This document shows positions 25,152 to 34,226 of a DNA stretch of 64,000 nucleotides, piece after piece. The first letter of the stretch is position 1, and every line of letters starts with the position of its first letter. The position numbers and the translations under genes were made by a program. The notes under the pieces were generated by a model. It was not told where the DNA came from, made no database searches, and saw only the letters and a program-made list of their open reading frames with translations. The DNA comes from Lachnospiraceae bacterium (lineage in GTDB: Bacteria; Bacillota; Clostridia; Lachnospirales; Lachnospiraceae): contig CABJAV010000014.1 in NCBI GenBank assembly GCA_902363675.1, positions 1 through 64,000 of the forward strand, in the 5' to 3' direction.

Positions 25152-26354
25152 ATGAACAAACAGGAATATATCAATACTGCAGAGAAGGAACTTCTGCATA
25201 CATATAATCGTTTTTCACTGGTGTTAGATCATGGAGAGGGCGTTCATCTTTATGATACGGACGGGAAGGAATATCTGGATTTCGCAGCGGGCATCGCCGT
25301 ATGTGCACTCGGATATGGAAACAAGGAATACAACGATGCACTGAAAGCACAGATCGATAAGCTGCTTCATACATCCAATCTGTATTACAATGTTCCAACA
25401 ATTGAGGCTGCAAAGAAAGCGCTTGCAGCGAGTCAGATGGATCGCATCTTTTTTACGAACAGTGGAACAGAGGCAATTGAAGGTGCAATCAAAGCTGCAA
25501 AGAAATATGCATATACCAGAGACGGTCATGCGGGACATGAAATCATCGCAATGAAGCATTCTTTCCACGGAAGAAGCATCGGAGCACTTTCTGTAACAGG
25601 TAATGCACATTATCAGGAGCCTTTTGAGCCATTGATGCCGGGTGTGAAATTTGCAGAGTTCAACAATCTCGAAAGTGTAAAAGAACTTGTGACAGACAAG
25701 ACCTGTGCAATCTTAATGGAGACTATTCAGGGTGAGGGCGGAATTTATCCGGCTGAGCAGGCATTTATCGAAGGCGTACGCAAACTTTGTGACGAGAAAG
25801 ATATTCTGCTGATTCTCGATGAAATCCAGTGTGGAATGGGACGTAGCGGCAAGATGTTCGCATGGCAGAATTATGGTGTGAAGCCGGATATTATGACCTG
25901 TGCAAAAGCACTTGGCTGCGGTGTTCCGGTCGGTGCATTTTTCATGACACAGAAGGTGGCAGACAAGTCACTGGCACCTGGAGATCACGGAACAACATAT
26001 GGAGGAAATCCATTCGTTGGAGCAGCTGTATCTACAGTGTTTGACCTGTTCGAAAAGCAGAATGTGCTTGATAATGTCAATGCAGTGGCACCGTATCTGG
26101 AGCAGAAATTAGATGAATTAGTGGCAAAATACGATTTTCTTACCGCGAGAAGAGGAAAAGGTCTCATGCAGGGACTTGTATGTACCCTTCCGGTTGGACA
26201 GGTTTCTGCAAAAGCTTTGGAGCAGGGGTTGATCGTAATTACTGCCGGAGCAGATGTACTTCGTTTTGTTCCACCACTTGTGATTGAAAAACAGCATGTG
26301 GACGAAATGATCGAAAAATTGGAAAAAGCACTTCTTGCTGTAAAAGAGGCGTAA
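25152..26354 (+). CDS. argD: Acetylornithine aminotransferase
   Basis: A PLP-dependent class III aminotransferase that makes N-acetylornithine from the semialdehyde and glutamate. The 400-residue protein has LDFAAGIAVCALGYGN, FFTNSGTEAIEGAIKAAKKYA, LLILDEIQCGMGRSGK and the PLP-binding Lys in TCAKALGCGVPVGAF. ATG 25152 follows AAAGAGG; the frame could open nine codons earlier but without a better site. Last gene of the operon. Confidence 0.96.
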   Translation: MNKQEYINTAEKELLHTYNRFSLVLDHGEGVHLYDTDGKEYLDFAAGIAVCALGYGNKEYNDALKAQIDKLLHTSNLYYNVPTIEAAKKALAASQMDRIFFTNSGTEAIEGAIKAAKKYAYTRDGHAGHEIIAMKHSFHGRSIGALSVTGNAHYQEPFEPLMPGVKFAEFNNLESVKELVTDKTCAILMETIQGEGGIYPAEQAFIEGVRKLCDEKDILLILDEIQCGMGRSGKMFAWQNYGVKPDIMTCAKALGCGVPVGAFFMTQKVADKSLAPGDHGTTYGGNPFVGAAVSTVFDLFEKQNVLDNVNAVAPYLEQKLDELVAKYDFLTARRGKGLMQGLVCTLPVGQVSAKALEQGLIVITAGADVLRFVPPLVIEKQHVDEMIEKLEKALLAVKEA

Positions 26355-26364
26355 AAAAATATAC

Positions 26365-26393
26365 TTGTAATAAATGTAAAAAGTCGTTAAAAT
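26365..26393 (+). promoter_or_regulatory. Promoter of the comEA operon
   Basis: TTGTAA (26365-26370), a 17-base spacer and TAAAAT (26388-26393), 50 bases before the comEA start. Confidence 0.6.
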
Positions 26394-26443
26394 AGAGGAT
26401 GCATTGAGACTCCTTTCTGAATTAATTTAAGGAAAGGGAAAAT

Positions 26444-27040
26444 ATGAGATATATTGGCAAAAAGTGTTTGATGATCCTGATGTGTATAGGAATCCTTACC
26501 GGATGTGGATCCGGTAAGGATACGGCTGTTTATCTGGAAGAAGAGAGACAACAGGAAGTATGTGATACGCAGCAGGTGAGTGAGATGCCGGAAGAGGAAA
26601 AATCTGTCACAGTTTATGTGTGCGGTGCAGTCAGAAAGCCCGGAGTTTATACATTAGCGAGCGGGCTTCGGCTCGCAGATGCTGTGGACGCAGCAGGTGG
26701 ATTTAAAAAATCCGCGAGTAAAGATGCATGGAATCTCGCGGAGAAACTTACTGATGGAAGCATGTACAGCATTCCAACGAAGGCGGAGGCAAAGTCTTTG
26801 GAATCTACAGAGACCGGCAAAGAAAAGTCTGCGCAACCGGAAGATGGAAAAGTTCACATCAATACGGCAGGAATAGAGGAACTTATAAAACTTCCCGGCG
26901 TCGGTCAGGCGCGTGCGGAAGCGATTATTTCTTACAGGGAGGAACATGGAGCATTTGTTTCGGCCGAAGATATTATGAAAGTTTCCGGTATCAAAACGGC
27001 ACTTTTTGAAAAAATGAAAGACAATATAGCAGTTGATTGA
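26444..27040 (+). CDS. comEA: ComEA-like DNA-binding lipoprotein (SLBB plus helix-hairpin-helix)
   Basis: Binds double-stranded DNA outside the membrane for uptake through ComEC. The 198-residue protein has a lipoprotein signal with lipobox Cys at 21 (ILTGC), an acidic linker, an SLBB domain (VTVYVCGAVRKPGVYTLASG, about 50-110) and a C-terminal helix-hairpin-helix pair (INTAGIEELIKLPGVGQARA and SAEDIMKVSGI). Bacillus ComEA uses a membrane helix, so a lipid anchor is a variation. Only an 8-base gap separates it from the response regulator gene, so the cluster to comEC is probably one operon. Confidence 0.9.
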   Translation: MRYIGKKCLMILMCIGILTGCGSGKDTAVYLEEERQQEVCDTQQVSEMPEEEKSVTVYVCGAVRKPGVYTLASGLRLADAVDAAGGFKKSASKDAWNLAEKLTDGSMYSIPTKAEAKSLESTETGKEKSAQPEDGKVHINTAGIEELIKLPGVGQARAEAIISYREEHGAFVSAEDIMKVSGIKTALFEKMKDNIAVD

Positions 27041-27048
27041 GGTGTAAT

Positions 27049-27741
27049 ATGGCAAAGAAAGTTCTCGTAGTTGACGATGAGAAGTTAATTGTAAAAGGAA
27101 TCCGTTTTAGTTTATTGCAGGATGGAATGGAAGTGGATTGTGCATACGATGGTGAGGAAGCTCTGGCTATGGCCAAGGCGAACGAATATGATATGATTCT
27201 TTTGGATATCATGCTTCCAAAAATGGACGGGTTTGAAGTGTGTCAGGCAATACGTGAATTTTCTGATATGCCGATTGTTATGCTGACTGCGAAGGGCGAT
27301 GATATGGACAAAATTCTTGGACTGGAGTACGGTGCAGATGACTATATCACAAAGCCGTTTAATATTCTGGAGGTAAAGGCGCGTATCAAAGCAATCATGC
27401 GTCGTACATCTGGAAACAAAGAGAAGAAAGTAAACAGTTCTGAAATTAACAAGGGAGATTTGAGACTGGACATGGACAGCCGCAGACTTTTTATTCTTGG
27501 AAGGGAAGTAAATCTGACAGCAAAAGAGTTTGATTTGCTGGAGCTTTTGGTCAAGAATGAAAATAAGGTATATAGTAGAGAAGATCTGCTTGGTCTTGTA
27601 TGGGGAAAAGATTATCCGGGAGATGTGCGTACAGTGGATGTACATGTGCGTCGTCTGCGTGAAAAGATTGAAGCAAATCCAAGTGAGCCAAAGTATGTGC
27701 ATACCAAGTGGGGTGTTGGATACTACTATAATCAGAAGTAG
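27049..27741 (+). CDS. OmpR-family response regulator
   Basis: A 230-residue regulator. The receiver domain has the acidic pair at DDE (9-11), phospho-acceptor Asp53 in LLDIMLPKMDG, the Thr in VMLTAKGD and the Lys in YITKPFN. A C-terminal winged helix of the OmpR/PhoB type follows (VNLTAKEFDLLELLVKN, VRTVDVHVRRLREKIE). ATG 27049 follows TTGAGGTG and replaces an earlier possible start overlapping comEA. It pairs with the kinase 12 bases downstream. Its target genes are unknown. Confidence 0.95.
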   Translation: MAKKVLVVDDEKLIVKGIRFSLLQDGMEVDCAYDGEEALAMAKANEYDMILLDIMLPKMDGFEVCQAIREFSDMPIVMLTAKGDDMDKILGLEYGADDYITKPFNILEVKARIKAIMRRTSGNKEKKVNSSEINKGDLRLDMDSRRLFILGREVNLTAKEFDLLELLVKNENKVYSREDLLGLVWGKDYPGDVRTVDVHVRRLREKIEANPSEPKYVHTKWGVGYYYNQK

Positions 27742-27753
27742 AAAGGGTTTCCC

Positions 27754-29205
27754 ATGCGAAAAAGTAAACAGTTACTTGCTTTTTTTAAAAGTTTAAAATT
27801 TCGATTGATTCTTTTTATTCTTGTTCTTGCGATTGTACCGAGTCTTATTCTGGCAGCAGGACTGTTAAATTCCTACGAGTCCAGAGCGGTATCCATTCGC
27901 GAGAGTGAGATTCTAAGTCAGGCCAAAATTCTGGCAAATCAGATAGCAACCAGTGATTATATGAATATGGATGAAGAGGTGGAATCCAGCACGATTCAGG
28001 CGCAGATTGATATGCTTACAACAATTTACGATGGACGTGTGATAATTGTTGATCGTAACTTCCGTGTATATTGTGATACCTATAATCTCGATGATCATAA
28101 GATGATTATTGCTGAGGAGGTTATTCGCAGTTTCCGGGGGGAGGACATTACACATTATGATTCGGAGAATCATTATATCGAGATGACAATTCCTATCAGT
28201 AATCCCAATGACAGCAGTGACAAGGTGCTTGGGGTGATGTTGATTAGCGTATCCACAGATAATATCCAGATCAATCAGGGATATTTGCGGCAGATTGCAA
28301 CCATTATTGTTGTAATTGTGGCAGTCGCAATGGTGTTCTTTGGTGTACTTATGGTGCTGCATTTTCTGAAGCCTTTTGCAAAGATTTCGGAAGGAATCAG
28401 TGCAATCAAGGAAGGATATGGAGATGATTGTCTTCAGGTAAACAATTACACGGAGACAGCACAAATCTGTGATCGTTTTAACCAGATGCTCAGCCGGATG
28501 AAAGTTATGGACGATTCCCGGCAGGAATTTGTCTCGAATGTGTCTCATGAGTTAAAGACACCAATGACATCAATGAAAGTTCTTGCAGATTCCATTAATA
28601 CAATGCCAGATGCACCGGTAGAATTGTATCAGGAGTTCATGGAGGATATTACCAATGAGATTGAGCGTGAGACGAAGATCATCAATGATCTGCTTTCTCT
28701 GGTAAAAATGGACAAGTCTGCAGCTGATTTGAACGTTACGACGGTCAATGTCAATGAACTGTTAGAACAGATTTTAAAGCGTTTGCAGCCGATTGCGGAT
28801 AAGCAGAAAGTAGAGCTTGTACTTGAAAGTTTCCGTCCGGTTACGGCGGAGGTTGACGAAGTGAAAATTACACTTGCGATTACCAACCTGGTGGAGAATG
28901 CCATCAAGTATAATCGCAACGATGGAGAGGGGTGGGTACATGTTTCCCTCAATGCGGATCATCAGTATTTTTACTTGAAAGTAGAGGATTCCGGAATTGG
29001 TATACCAGAAGAATCCTTAGAACATATTTATGAAAGATTCTATCGTGTGGATAAGTCACATTCCCGCGAAATTGGTGGAACGGGACTCGGACTTGCCATC
29101 GCACGTAATTCTATTTTGATGCACCGGGGTGCAATCAAAGTACATTCGGTATTGGGTGAGGGAACGACATTTGATGTGCGAATTCCTTTGAACTATATTG
29201 CGTAG
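27754..29205 (+). CDS. Membrane sensor histidine kinase
   Basis: A 483-residue kinase with a first membrane helix at about 17-37, an extracytoplasmic sensor of about 140 residues, a second helix at about 182-205 (IIVVIVAVAMVFFGVLMVL), a HAMP segment, the H box FVSNVSHELKTPMTSMK with His265, and an ATPase domain (NLVENAIKYN, DSGIGIPEE, GTGLGLAIA). The sensor has the mixed alpha/beta look of a dCache/sCache-like domain. With the regulator upstream it forms a two-component system in the com locus. The signal is unknown; envelope or cell-wall stress is a common one for such WalK/PhoR-like kinases. Confidence 0.95.
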   Translation: MRKSKQLLAFFKSLKFRLILFILVLAIVPSLILAAGLLNSYESRAVSIRESEILSQAKILANQIATSDYMNMDEEVESSTIQAQIDMLTTIYDGRVIIVDRNFRVYCDTYNLDDHKMIIAEEVIRSFRGEDITHYDSENHYIEMTIPISNPNDSSDKVLGVMLISVSTDNIQINQGYLRQIATIIVVIVAVAMVFFGVLMVLHFLKPFAKISEGISAIKEGYGDDCLQVNNYTETAQICDRFNQMLSRMKVMDDSRQEFVSNVSHELKTPMTSMKVLADSINTMPDAPVELYQEFMEDITNEIERETKIINDLLSLVKMDKSAADLNVTTVNVNELLEQILKRLQPIADKQKVELVLESFRPVTAEVDEVKITLAITNLVENAIKYNRNDGEGWVHVSLNADHQYFYLKVEDSGIGIPEESLEHIYERFYRVDKSHSREIGGTGLGLAIARNSILMHRGAIKVHSVLGEGTTFDVRIPLNYIA

Positions 29206-29214
29206 GAGATGCTT

Positions 29215-30156
29215 ATGAAAAAGAAAATATGTGCAATACTCCTGCTGTGTGTATGCTTACTTGTGTTGCTGAGTGCATGTGGTAAGGAGAAAAAGACCGG
29301 TGAGTATCAGGTGTTTTATCTGAATGCAGATGTTACCAGAATCATACCGGAGAAGGTTGAGTTAAAATCCTCGCAGGAGGATGAAAAAATGGAGGAGCTT
29401 TTGAAAGACTTAAAAAAGCGGCCGCAGGATGCGTCTTTGCGTCAGACGATTCCCAATAAGGTAAAAGTGCTTGGCGTAAGTACTGCGACATATCAGATTA
29501 CGGTCGATTTCAGCAAAGAGTATTACGATATGAGTCCGACGCAGGAAGTTCTCACAAGAGCAGCTATTGTAAAGACACTGTTACAGATCAAGAAATATTC
29601 TTATGTCATGTTTACGGTGGAGTCCGAACCGCTTCTCAACAGTAGTAAGAATGCGGTAGGCTCCATGAGCGAAGACAGTTTTGTGGAGAATCCGGGAGAA
29701 CAGATTAACTCCAGCCAGAAGACGACGTTGACGCTTTATTTTTCGAGCAAGGATGGAACAAAACTTGTTCCGGAAACCCGTGAGGTTCATTACAGTTCCA
29801 ACATTTCTCTTGAGAAACTTGTTATGGAGCAACTGATGGAAGGTCCTAAGACAAAAAAGAAACTGGCCACGATTCCGACAGGAACAAAGCTGATTACAAT
29901 TACAGTGGTGGATGGAGTTTGCTATGTTAATATGGACGAGACGTTCCTGAATCAGAATCAGGAAATTTCCGAACAGGTCGTATTGTATTCAATCGTAGAT
30001 TCGCTGACAGAATTGTCAAGCATTGACAAGGTACAGATTTCTATCAATGGTGATACGAGTGGAAAGTGCCGGTATACGTATGATCTGGCACCGATGTACA
30101 AAGAAGATATGAGTATTGTAGAGAATGGACAGGAAGAGGTGGATTCTACAGAGTGA
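29215..30156 (+). CDS. GerMN-domain lipoprotein
   Basis: A 313-residue lipoprotein with signal peptide and lipobox LLSAC (Cys about 23). It carries two GerMN domains, about 40-160 and 165-300; the second is clear (TLTLYFSSKDGTKLVPE, LEKLVMEQLMEGP, CYVNMDETFLNQ). In Bacillus GerM has this double domain and takes part in sporulation and germination, while other GerMN lipoproteins (LpqB type) assist sensor kinases. Placement directly after a histidine kinase, as with MtrB-LpqB in actinobacteria, favours a partner role, but this is inference. ATG 29215 is chosen because AGGAG lies at the right distance. Confidence 0.9.
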   Translation: MKKKICAILLLCVCLLVLLSACGKEKKTGEYQVFYLNADVTRIIPEKVELKSSQEDEKMEELLKDLKKRPQDASLRQTIPNKVKVLGVSTATYQITVDFSKEYYDMSPTQEVLTRAAIVKTLLQIKKYSYVMFTVESEPLLNSSKNAVGSMSEDSFVENPGEQINSSQKTTLTLYFSSKDGTKLVPETREVHYSSNISLEKLVMEQLMEGPKTKKKLATIPTGTKLITITVVDGVCYVNMDETFLNQNQEISEQVVLYSIVDSLTELSSIDKVQISINGDTSGKCRYTYDLAPMYKEDMSIVENGQEEVDSTE

Positions 30157-32600
30157 GTAAAAGACCGGTTCTTTTGCTTGCGGTAATGTTTAGTGTGGGA
30201 ATCCTGTCTGGACAAGTAAAAGCAGCTATTGTGCTTGCAGGATTTTTACTTATCTATGCAAAACCATGGAAAGAGAAGGGGATACGAAAGGTAGTGTTTG
30301 CGGCAGGCCTTCCCCTTCTGTTTCTTCTTGGCATGTTGTGTATGTGCCGGGAGACAGCATTTCGGCAGAATTATCTGGACAGCATGCAGGATGAACAACA
30401 GGTTCGTCTTGCAGGGAGAGTTACGCGTATTGAAGAAAAGGCGCATTGTTTTTATTATTATCTAACGGACTGTACGATCAGTCTGTCTGAACAGCATATG
30501 CAGACCAATGATGTGATAGCATATGTTTCTTCCGATGATTATTCCATCGGACAAATCCTTATTGTAGAGGGAACAATTTCATTATTTGATGTCGCACCGA
30601 ACGAGGGTGCTTTCGATGCAAGACAGTTTTACCAGAGCCAGAAAATTGATTTTGGCATTTGGGTGGAGCACGTGATTGCGGTACACGGAAAACCGGATAG
30701 GTATCGTATAATTCTTGAAAATATTCGTCAGCGGCTGAAGAAAAATATAGAAAGCTGCATGGAGGATGGTGCTGTACTTTCTGCCATGATTCTTGGTGAA
30801 AAAAGCGGACTTGATGTGGAAGTGAAAAGCCTGTATCAGAAAGCCGGTATATCCCATATTCTGGCAATCTCTGGACTGCATGTTTCTTTTCTGGGCATGG
30901 GTTTGTATCGTCTGTTGCGACACAAACTGAGACAGACATACCTGGTTTCTGTCACAATTACAGCTGCTATGATGCTTTCATATGCCATCATGACGGGAAA
31001 TGGTGTGTCAACGATTCGTGCAGTGGGAATGTTGTGTATTTATTTGCTTGCAGATCTGCTTGGGCAAAATTATGACATGCTTAGTGCATTGGGAGCCATG
31101 ATTATTGTTTTGTTGTGGAAAAATCCGTTCCTGACGGGGTATAGTGGATTTATGTTTTCGGTAGCTGCGGTGTTGGGGGTAGGTGCAGGACAGGAGGTAA
31201 TTCTTAAATATGTAAAGTTTTGTGTTGGAAAACAAAAGGAGGAGAGAAAAGCAGAAAATGTCCTGAAACAAAAGTGGAAAGCGCAGAGAGAAGCCCTGTG
31301 GATCAGTCTGTCAATCCAGCTTTTTACCCTTCCACTTGTAGCATATCATTATTATGAGATACCAGTCTATGCGATAATTTTAAATCTGTTTGTTCTTGCG
31401 CTTGTAAAGTATCTGATGGAACTGGGAGTTTTAGGCGCAACCATCGGACTGCTGTCTTATGGCATTGCAAAATGGATTCTTGTACCTTGTGGGTGGATTC
31501 TGTGGGGATACGAGAAGTTGTGCCGGTTATTTATCGGACTTCCGGGGGCACAGTATATTACTGGAAAGCCGGACATGTGGCAGATGCTTGCATATTATAT
31601 GGGACTTGTGGGCATTCTGTTCGTGCTGTATCGGAAATCGCAATTAGCAGAAGCACAGCTTGCAAAAGAACAGTATGGAAAATTGCAATTTACGAACGAT
31701 TCTGATGCAGGCAAGGTGAATATATGTAAAAGAATAAAGCAATGGCTGGCAGGGGCTGTACATATTTTCGTGCCGCTTGCGATGTTGTTTCTTGTGCTGG
31801 TCTGGCCACAGAAGAAGAGTTTTGAGATTGATTTTCTGGATGTAGGGCAGGGAGATGGCATTTATCTGTGTACGGGCAATGGTGTGGCAATGTTCGTGGA
31901 TGGTGGCAGCACCGATATAAAAAATGTAGGACAATATCGCATTCTTCCGTTCCTGAAAGCAAAGGGGGTTCGAAAAATTTCCTGCTGGTTTGTCAGTCAT
32001 ACGGATGCAGATCATATTTCCGGCCTTGAGGAAGTACTCGCATCCGGTTATCCAGTAGAGCGGTTATTATTTGCAGAGGCGGTAAAGAACAAAGAGAAAA
32101 CAAAAAGTCTGGCAAAGCTGGCAGAAAAAGCAGGGACGGTCGTGCAATACATGGAAGCGGATGAAACTTTATACATTAAAAATGCAACCATTCGATGTCT
32201 CTATCCGCAGGCAATGGTGCAAAGCGAGGATATCAATGAGCAATGTCTGGTGCTTTGTTATGAAGAAGGTGGTGTGAAAGCTTTGTTCGCCGGAGATATT
32301 TCATCGGAGATTGAAAAGGAAATTCTAGAGAGAGCGTGTGTAGAACATGTGCAGATTTATAAGGCAAATCATCATGGGTCCCGCTTTTCGAACGGAGAGG
32401 AATGGATGCAGGCACTGCGCCCGCAGATCACGGTTGCATCTGCAGGAAAGAATAACCGGTATGGACATCCGAGCGCGGAGGCCTGTGACCGCATTCGGGC
32501 GAGCGGAAGTGCTTTTTACTGTACAACAGAATATGGAAGAATTCGTGTGCGAATCGTGGATGGAAAGCTGATCTGCGATGGTTATGTTACGGCACCTTGA
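30153..32600 (+). CDS. comEC: ComEC/Rec2 competence DNA channel
   Basis: An 815-residue polytopic membrane protein that carries single-stranded DNA across the membrane. It has an N-terminal hydrophobic pair and an OB-like segment (DUF4131), a competence domain with several helices (KAGISHILAISGLHVSFLG, GNGVSTIRAVGMLCIYL), and a C-terminal metallo-beta-lactamase domain (LDVGQGDGIYL, SHTDADHISGLEE, KANHHGSRFSNGEE). The HxDxDH metal motif is complete, as in forms that degrade the second strand. It begins with GTG 30153, overlapping the previous stop in GTGA. With comEA it suggests natural transformation ability. Confidence 0.95.
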   Translation: MSKRPVLLLAVMFSVGILSGQVKAAIVLAGFLLIYAKPWKEKGIRKVVFAAGLPLLFLLGMLCMCRETAFRQNYLDSMQDEQQVRLAGRVTRIEEKAHCFYYYLTDCTISLSEQHMQTNDVIAYVSSDDYSIGQILIVEGTISLFDVAPNEGAFDARQFYQSQKIDFGIWVEHVIAVHGKPDRYRIILENIRQRLKKNIESCMEDGAVLSAMILGEKSGLDVEVKSLYQKAGISHILAISGLHVSFLGMGLYRLLRHKLRQTYLVSVTITAAMMLSYAIMTGNGVSTIRAVGMLCIYLLADLLGQNYDMLSALGAMIIVLLWKNPFLTGYSGFMFSVAAVLGVGAGQEVILKYVKFCVGKQKEERKAENVLKQKWKAQREALWISLSIQLFTLPLVAYHYYEIPVYAIILNLFVLALVKYLMELGVLGATIGLLSYGIAKWILVPCGWILWGYEKLCRLFIGLPGAQYITGKPDMWQMLAYYMGLVGILFVLYRKSQLAEAQLAKEQYGKLQFTNDSDAGKVNICKRIKQWLAGAVHIFVPLAMLFLVLVWPQKKSFEIDFLDVGQGDGIYLCTGNGVAMFVDGGSTDIKNVGQYRILPFLKAKGVRKISCWFVSHTDADHISGLEEVLASGYPVERLLFAEAVKNKEKTKSLAKLAEKAGTVVQYMEADETLYIKNATIRCLYPQAMVQSEDINEQCLVLCYEEGGVKALFAGDISSEIEKEILERACVEHVQIYKANHHGSRFSNGEEWMQALRPQITVASAGKNNRYGHPSAEACDRIRASGSAFYCTTEYGRIRVRIVDGKLICDGYVTAP

Positions 32601-32640
32601 TACCTTGCAATTTTGTGACGGTTTATTATATAATCAATTC

Positions 32641-33624
32641 ATGAAAACAATTGATAACGACATTAAAACAGGACAATTAAAACAGGTATATCTGCTCTAC
32701 GGAGAGGAGCAGTATCTGATCCGCCAGTACCGCGACAAGTTAAAGAAAGCAATGGTGGCCGAGGCTGATACGATGAACTTTTCCTCTTTCGAGGGTAATG
32801 ATATCAATCAGAAGGAAATTATCGATCTGGCAGAGACACTGCCTTTTTTTGCAGACCGTCGTATGATTCTGATCGAGGATAGTGGGCTGTTCAAAAAGAG
32901 TGCGGAGGAGCTGGCGGATTATATGGCATCTGTGCCGGAGACAACCTGCTTTGTATTTGTGGAGAAAGAAATTGATAAAAAGACAAAAATGTACAAGGCA
33001 GTCAACAAAATAGGAAGTGTTGTGGAATTCAAACGACAGACCGATGAGACATTGGCGCGTTGGATCAATGGCCGTATCCGCAGAAATGGAAAAAATATTA
33101 CAGGAGATGCCTATGCGCTGTTCGTTCAGAAAACAGGAACGGATATGGAGAATATAGACAAGGAACTGGAAAAACTGCTCTGCTACACTCTGGACAAAGA
33201 GTATATTGATGTGACAGATGTGGAAGCTGTCACAACAGAACAGACGGAGAATAAAATTTTTGATATGGTGGATGCGGTTGCAGCACATCAGCAGAAACGC
33301 GCGCTTGATCTGTATTATGATCTTTTGGCATTAAAAGAGGCACCGATGCGTATTCTTTATCTGATTTCCAATCAGTTTCAGCGGCTTATGATCGTCAAGT
33401 CCATGTCGAATCAGGGATTTGCCAACAAAGAAATTGCGTCCAAAGCCGGATGCCCGGAGTGGGCAGTTCGCAAATATCAGGCGCAGTGCAGATCGTTTAC
33501 GCTGGAGCAGTTGAAACAGGCGATAAAGGATGGGGTAGAGTATGAGACTGCAGTAAAAACAGGACATATGAATGACCAGATGGCGGTGGAATTGTTTATT
33601 GTGGCATATAGCAGAAAGAATTAA
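32641..33624 (+). CDS. holA: DNA polymerase III delta subunit
   Basis: Part of the clamp loader that opens the sliding clamp. The 327-residue protein opens in the usual way (DIKTGQLKQVYLLYGEEQY) and has FFADRRMILIEDSGLF and the C-terminal region ISNQFQRLMIVKSM. The start at 32641 matches the family; a frame opening at 32578 inside comEC adds 21 unrelated residues. No ribosome site precedes 32641, while a promoter-like TTGCAA (32605-32610), 18 bases, TATAAT (32629-32634) sits right before it, hinting at a leaderless message. It follows comEC as in Bacillus. Confidence 0.94.
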   Translation: MKTIDNDIKTGQLKQVYLLYGEEQYLIRQYRDKLKKAMVAEADTMNFSSFEGNDINQKEIIDLAETLPFFADRRMILIEDSGLFKKSAEELADYMASVPETTCFVFVEKEIDKKTKMYKAVNKIGSVVEFKRQTDETLARWINGRIRRNGKNITGDAYALFVQKTGTDMENIDKELEKLLCYTLDKEYIDVTDVEAVTTEQTENKIFDMVDAVAAHQQKRALDLYYDLLALKEAPMRILYLISNQFQRLMIVKSMSNQGFANKEIASKAGCPEWAVRKYQAQCRSFTLEQLKQAIKDGVEYETAVKTGHMNDQMAVELFIVAYSRKN

Positions 33625-33666
33625 TCGTTTATAACGATTCAGAATTCAAAAGTAATTTTTATACAA

Positions 33667-33706
33667 CAAAAAAGCACTCAGCATGACGGTACTGAGTGCT
33701 TTTATA
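33667..33706. terminator. Bidirectional terminator between holA and rpsT
   Basis: The stem AGCACTCAG/CTGAGTGCT (33673-33681/33692-33700) is flanked by an A run and TTTT. Confidence 0.88.
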
Positions 33707-33734
33707 TTTATAGGGTGATTATAGTTAAAACAAA

Positions 33735-33998
33735 TTAAGCAACACCGTTTACTAATTTTGCTAAACGGGAAACTTTGCGAGCTGCATTGTTCTTGTGGTA
33801 AATTCCCTTAGAGCATGCGCTCTCGATAACGGAAGAAGCATTCTTGAATGCAGCTTCTGCAGCAGCCTTATCGTTAGCAGCAACAGCAGCCTCTACCTTC
33901 TTGATTGCTGTCTTAACTTCTGAACGAACAGCCTTATTCTTTGCAGTCTTTGTCTGAGTAACTAAAATTCTCTTCTTAGCAGATTTAATGTTAGCCAA
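33735..33998 (-). CDS. rpsT: 30S ribosomal protein S20
   Basis: Binds 16S rRNA early in 30S assembly. The 87-residue basic protein begins (M)ANIKSAKKRILVTQTKTAKN. The start is a TTG at 33998 (minus strand), placed after GGAGGTG; an ATG seven codons earlier precedes the ribosome site and is rejected. KGIYHKNNAARKVSRLAKLVN is the conserved end. TTG initiation is also known for S20 in other bacteria, where it supports autoregulation. Opposite in direction to holA and gpr. Confidence 0.96.
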   Translation of the reverse strand: MANIKSAKKRILVTQTKTAKNKAVRSEVKTAIKKVEAAVAANDKAAAEAAFKNASSVIESACSKGIYHKNNAARKVSRLAKLVNGVA

Positions 33999-34102
33999 TC
34001 TGTACACCTCCAAATTCAAATATAATCGTTTTAAGTAATGTTAAATAACAAATATTATGCGGTGAAACAGACACGGACGCTCCATCGCAAACATACTAGA
34101 AT

Positions 34103-34131
34103 ATAATATGCCAACCTTGTCTTGCTGTCAA
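34103..34131 (-). promoter_or_regulatory. Promoter of rpsT
   Basis: On the minus strand, consensus TTGACA (34126-34131), 17 bases and TATTAT (34103-34108). It leaves a leader of about 100 bases before the TTG start. Confidence 0.8.
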
Positions 34132-34226
34132 TACATATTCTTAAAAAAAATGGGAAAAATTAAGTTATATTTGGAAACAGACATGTAGTATTTGCTTATC
34201 TTGATAAAAGGAGGGAATGTGTATTG

